A stretch of 64,000 nucleotides of DNA. Origin: Lineus longissimus (lineage: Eukaryota; Nemertea; Pilidiophora; Heteronemertea; Lineidae). The number at the start of each line of letters is the position of its first letter. The first letter of the stretch is position 1. A program made the translations under genes and the position numbers. The DNA lies in contig NC_088317.1 of assembly GCF_910592395.1 (NCBI RefSeq), positions 17,592,039 through 17,656,038 on the forward strand. Reading direction: 5' to 3'. The notes under the pieces are model-generated. The model saw nothing but the letters and a program-made list of their open reading frames with translations. It made no database searches and was not told the origin of the DNA. This document shows positions 61,363 through 64,000 of the stretch, in pieces.

Positions 61363-63088
61363 CTTGGACTTTTACGATGTGTTCTGGGAGGTCTCCGGTC
61401 GTTTCGGTCCCTGACCGTTTCGCCCCAGTCGTTTCGCTCCAAATCGAAGTCGTTTCTCAATAGGGAGGGTTTTTTATTCATGCGCGGCCAACCGTAGTTC
61501 CTAAAAATCATTGATTTCTTGGTTTTCACAGTATACCAGTATGTTAAAGGGGCTGTTTTGGCCAAAAAATGCTATTTATAGTTTCCGAAACCTAGAGTGC
61601 TACTCAATAGGCGGCTAACAAGAAACTACGCATTTTACTGTTGTTGCCGACGTATGTGTACACTGAACTTGGGATGTGCGTCGGGCCGGGTTGTGATTTG
61701 TGCAAAATTCAACATATCTCAAAAGTTCAATTTTTGTTTAGCGTGAGCAAATGTCGTTCACGGGAGAATGGTCACTGTAAGAGTTGTACAGGAAGAAATG
61801 TATAATATTTGGGGTTTTCCGTGATTGTCCGACAAAATATTGCCATTTGGAATGGTGAACAGCTAGGAGCCAATGTGACGCTTTATGATTTATTTAAAGA
61901 AATAAAATGCCCGATTTAACATCCTGCAGTATCAGTGATTAGTATCACTCAGGAAAATCGGGCGTTTCCAGTGATATACGACACAAATGGGTTGTTCTCA
62001 TGCAATCACATTGGGAACGCATTTTAGAATAGATGTTACGTCCTGTTAAAGGGGCACGTCATCATCGCAAACATTCGGGAAAAAATCCCTAACGAGACCA
62101 TGCACAAATTTCCATTCTCCAAGCGTCGCCAATGGTGTTCATTGTTGCCGAGTCGCACTCGACCCACTGACGGTGTGACGATGTGTTCAGCGGTTGCACA
62201 AGGCGGTTGCATGTAAATTGAACATTTGGTCCGGCGCCCGGGAGATTGCGAAATTTCGGTACATTCACAAATAAGAATTATTGTTTATTCCTTTATGATA
62301 AGGTCACAAATAATTCGTAATCATGAAATCATTAAGCATGAATGAAAATCTTATTAGTTTTTTATTCTTCCTTAATATTTTTGAAAACAAATTTGATATT
62401 GTCCCATGAGGCCAGAGCAAAAATGTCGCTGTCACTTTCCCAAAATTTGCTAAAAACGTCTTATTTTTCTCGATTTATTCCGTCCAGGTTGGTTTTACCC
62501 TATTAAGAAATACATATTTACACAGTTTGATGCCCCATGATCATATTTCAGCCATTGTCGGCAAATTTATTTGTAAAATACAAAAGTTACAGGATGACGT
62601 AATCGTGTTACTCTTTCTAGTCTACTCATCTACTGACTACTCGGTCTACTCTTGGTCTTTGGGATGGTGCACTGCCAACCGTCATGAATTATGTAGTGTA
62701 CAGTATTGTATGTACATTGTGTAGTAGTGATGTACACTGACTACGGTACAGTATAGTTCACCACACCAGTCACCATTTACTTAATAAACAATGCATGCAT
62801 GAATGAATGTTACACACAGTGCCAACACGCCACCCAACAACACTAGAGGATGATGGTGCGACACGAAAGGGTCTTCAGGTTTTATTCCAAAATTCCGCTT
62901 GTCATGAGCATCAATCGTGCAACATAGATATCGCTTCATGACATCATACCAACTTCTGTTGAGCAGCGGTACGCACATGCAAATGGTCAGCCAATAATTC
63001 ATGCATGACATCCTAATTAATGACGTCAGTTTGTACACATAAGCCAAAGTCAGTAGTTCAACTCTCATGATTTAAATTTGTTTGACAG
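61363..63088. promoter_or_regulatory. Divergent promoter interval between FMR1-family gene and PARL
   Basis: The FMR1 start codon (61362, minus) and the first supported PARL exon (63089, plus) are 1.7 kb apart, head to head. The first 100 bases upstream of the FMR1 ATG contain four GTCGTTTC-type words (61398-61455). I see no TATA box that can be assigned. The first PARL exon, with its start codon and targeting sequence, should lie here; an ATG at 62181 running to a possible donor at 62212 fits the phase but is weak. Confidence 0.5.
61398..61457 (-). repeat. Four CGAAACGAC-type words just upstream of the FMR1 ATG
   Basis: On the plus strand 'gtcgtttc', 'gaccgtttcg', 'gtcgtttcg' and 'gtcgtttc' start near 61398, 61412, 61428 and 61449, spaced 14 to 21 bases. 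They lie 35 to 95 bases upstream of the start codon, so probably in the 5' UTR or core promoter. Confidence 0.6.
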
Positions 63089-63615
63089 GAGTTACAATTT
63101 ACTTTTTAACAATGGAGTGACAAGTTCAAGAAGCAAGCTATGCAATCGGGAACATAGATGCCTTCAGGATGTCTACAGTTTCCCTAAAAGGTTCCTTAGG
63201 CAGCCAAGGACCAGGCCAAGTGGACTTTCACCAAGACCTGAGGTGGAATCTAAATATGGCATAACATCAAGACTCTTGATAAAACCATTTGGATTCACGG
63301 TCATGGTGTGTATGATATGACTTGAGTAGTTTATAGCATCCCTATGCAATATCAAGAAGCTCATTTGCGGGTGGACTTAAAGTACGATTGAAATACACAT
63401 TTTGAATAAAATCTGTAAAACAACCCTCAATTTTCTTTTTAAGAGCAAGAAATGGAGTGCTTTCGAGATAAAATAAATTCTTCTGATTTCAGGTTTCTGT
63501 TGTAAGTTTTGGTGGTGCCATGATCTGGCAGTATGAAAGTATGAGAGCCGAAGCTCTGAGGGCAGTTAACAATGCTAAAAGTCGATTTGGCAAACATAGT
63601 GACTTAAGACAAATG
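63089..63615 (+). CDS. PARL: PARL mitochondrial rhomboid protease, two 5' exons (partial)
   Basis: PARL is a serine protease of the inner mitochondrial membrane that processes PINK1, PGAM5 and other proteins in vertebrates. Exon 63089-63305 (one base plus 72 codons) encodes a basic N-terminal region ending SRLLIKPFGFTVM. Exon 63493-63615 encodes VSVVSFGGAMIWQYESMRAE and on to DLRQM. This aligns without gaps to human PARL (IKP..FTV, eleven residues, then IWQYES), the matrix-side region and first membrane segment. The frame is closed upstream of 63089 by a stop, so an earlier exon with the targeting sequence is needed. The Ser-His catalytic core lies beyond the window. Confidence 0.9.
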
Positions 63616-64000
63616 GTAAGTAAGCAGTTTTAGTAAAAAAATTGCTGAAGAGATTGCTTCATAATGTCAGCTGACCTCAAGGGTAGTTCGATCTGAGGAT
63701 CTGATCCTATGTGTGACAGTTGCTGGCCCCCGTCTCTGTTCTTGGCTGGCTTGTTCTTCAGGATGTGTATCTCTTACCTCCATTTTTCCAAATTACGATT
63801 TCATGTACCACACATCCTCAGACCCCACAATCCCAGTGTTCAGTTGACAGACATTGTCAGGGACCACTGTCTGCCATAGCACTGACAAAGTCATTATAGT
63901 GTCTCGATGAAATGTCTATGTGAGGTAAATTTCGTATTGTTTGTGATCTTAGATCTAGAAATACGTCAAGAACGGGGGCTGATGAATCCTTTCGAGAATA

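Noticed and set aside
62181-62212. First PARL exon (ATG to a TGCAT|gtaaat donor)
   Set aside because: The phase fits, but the donor is weak and the short peptide does not look like a mitochondrial targeting sequence; noted but not annotated as coding.
1-64000. CRISPR array, phage or bacterial defence system
   Set aside because: No regular spaced repeats and no prokaryotic gene organisation; the window is plainly animal nuclear DNA with spliced genes.

Overview
This is nuclear DNA of a non-vertebrate bilaterian animal, most likely a marine invertebrate. The evidence is multi-exon genes with GT-AG introns, tRNA-derived SINEs, short inverted-repeat DNA elements, the octamer TAGGCCTA repeated in introns and spacers, and a single FMR1/FXR-family gene with extracellular-matrix and mitochondrial neighbours. 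I cannot name the phylum. No bacterial operon, CRISPR array, integrated virus or intact autonomous transposon is visible.

Layout. (1) Positions 1 to about 35.1 kb, plus strand: a nearly complete type IV collagen alpha-chain gene of the alpha-2 class. There are 29 coding exons I could join in frame, with the signal-peptide exon at 1132 and the stop at 35093. It has a 7S cysteine domain, about 1,490 residues of interrupted Gly-X-Y helix, and a full 12-cysteine NC1 domain. The first coding exon or start codon is unresolved. (2) 35.1 to 38.6 kb: collagen 3' region and spacer. (3) 38619 to 40844, plus strand: a five-exon gene for a 175-residue lysine-rich helical protein. Its C-terminus resembles the helical tails of eIF2A and PYM. 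An intron carries a 97 percent identical inverted copy of its own last exon. (4) 40.8 to 50.1 kb: tail-to-tail spacer, possibly including long 3' UTRs. (5) 50089 to 61362, minus strand: a complete FMR1/FXR-family gene of 13 coding exons (734 residues) with tandem Tudor, KH0, KH1, KH2, RGG and Arg-rich tail regions. (6) 61.4 to 63.1 kb: a divergent promoter interval. (7) 63089 to the window end, plus strand: the 5' part of PARL, the mitochondrial inner-membrane rhomboid protease. Two exons are visible and the catalytic part lies outside the window.

The genes do not form one pathway: collagen IV builds basement membrane, the FMR1/FXR protein controls mRNA, and PARL processes mitochondrial proteins. 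The FMR1-PARL head-to-head pair is the most meaningful arrangement, since from memory FXR1 and PARL also lie near each other on human chromosome 3.

The rest is intronic and intergenic sequence with repeats: three SINEs, several foldback or MITE-like elements (one nested, one a near-perfect 96-base hairpin inside the FMR1 gene), tandem duplications and microsatellites. I see no wholly new gene system. The most unusual items are the inverted exon copy, the FMR1 intronic hairpin, paired splice donors 15 bases apart in two neighbouring FMR1 exons, and the repeat-derived sequence at the collagen start.
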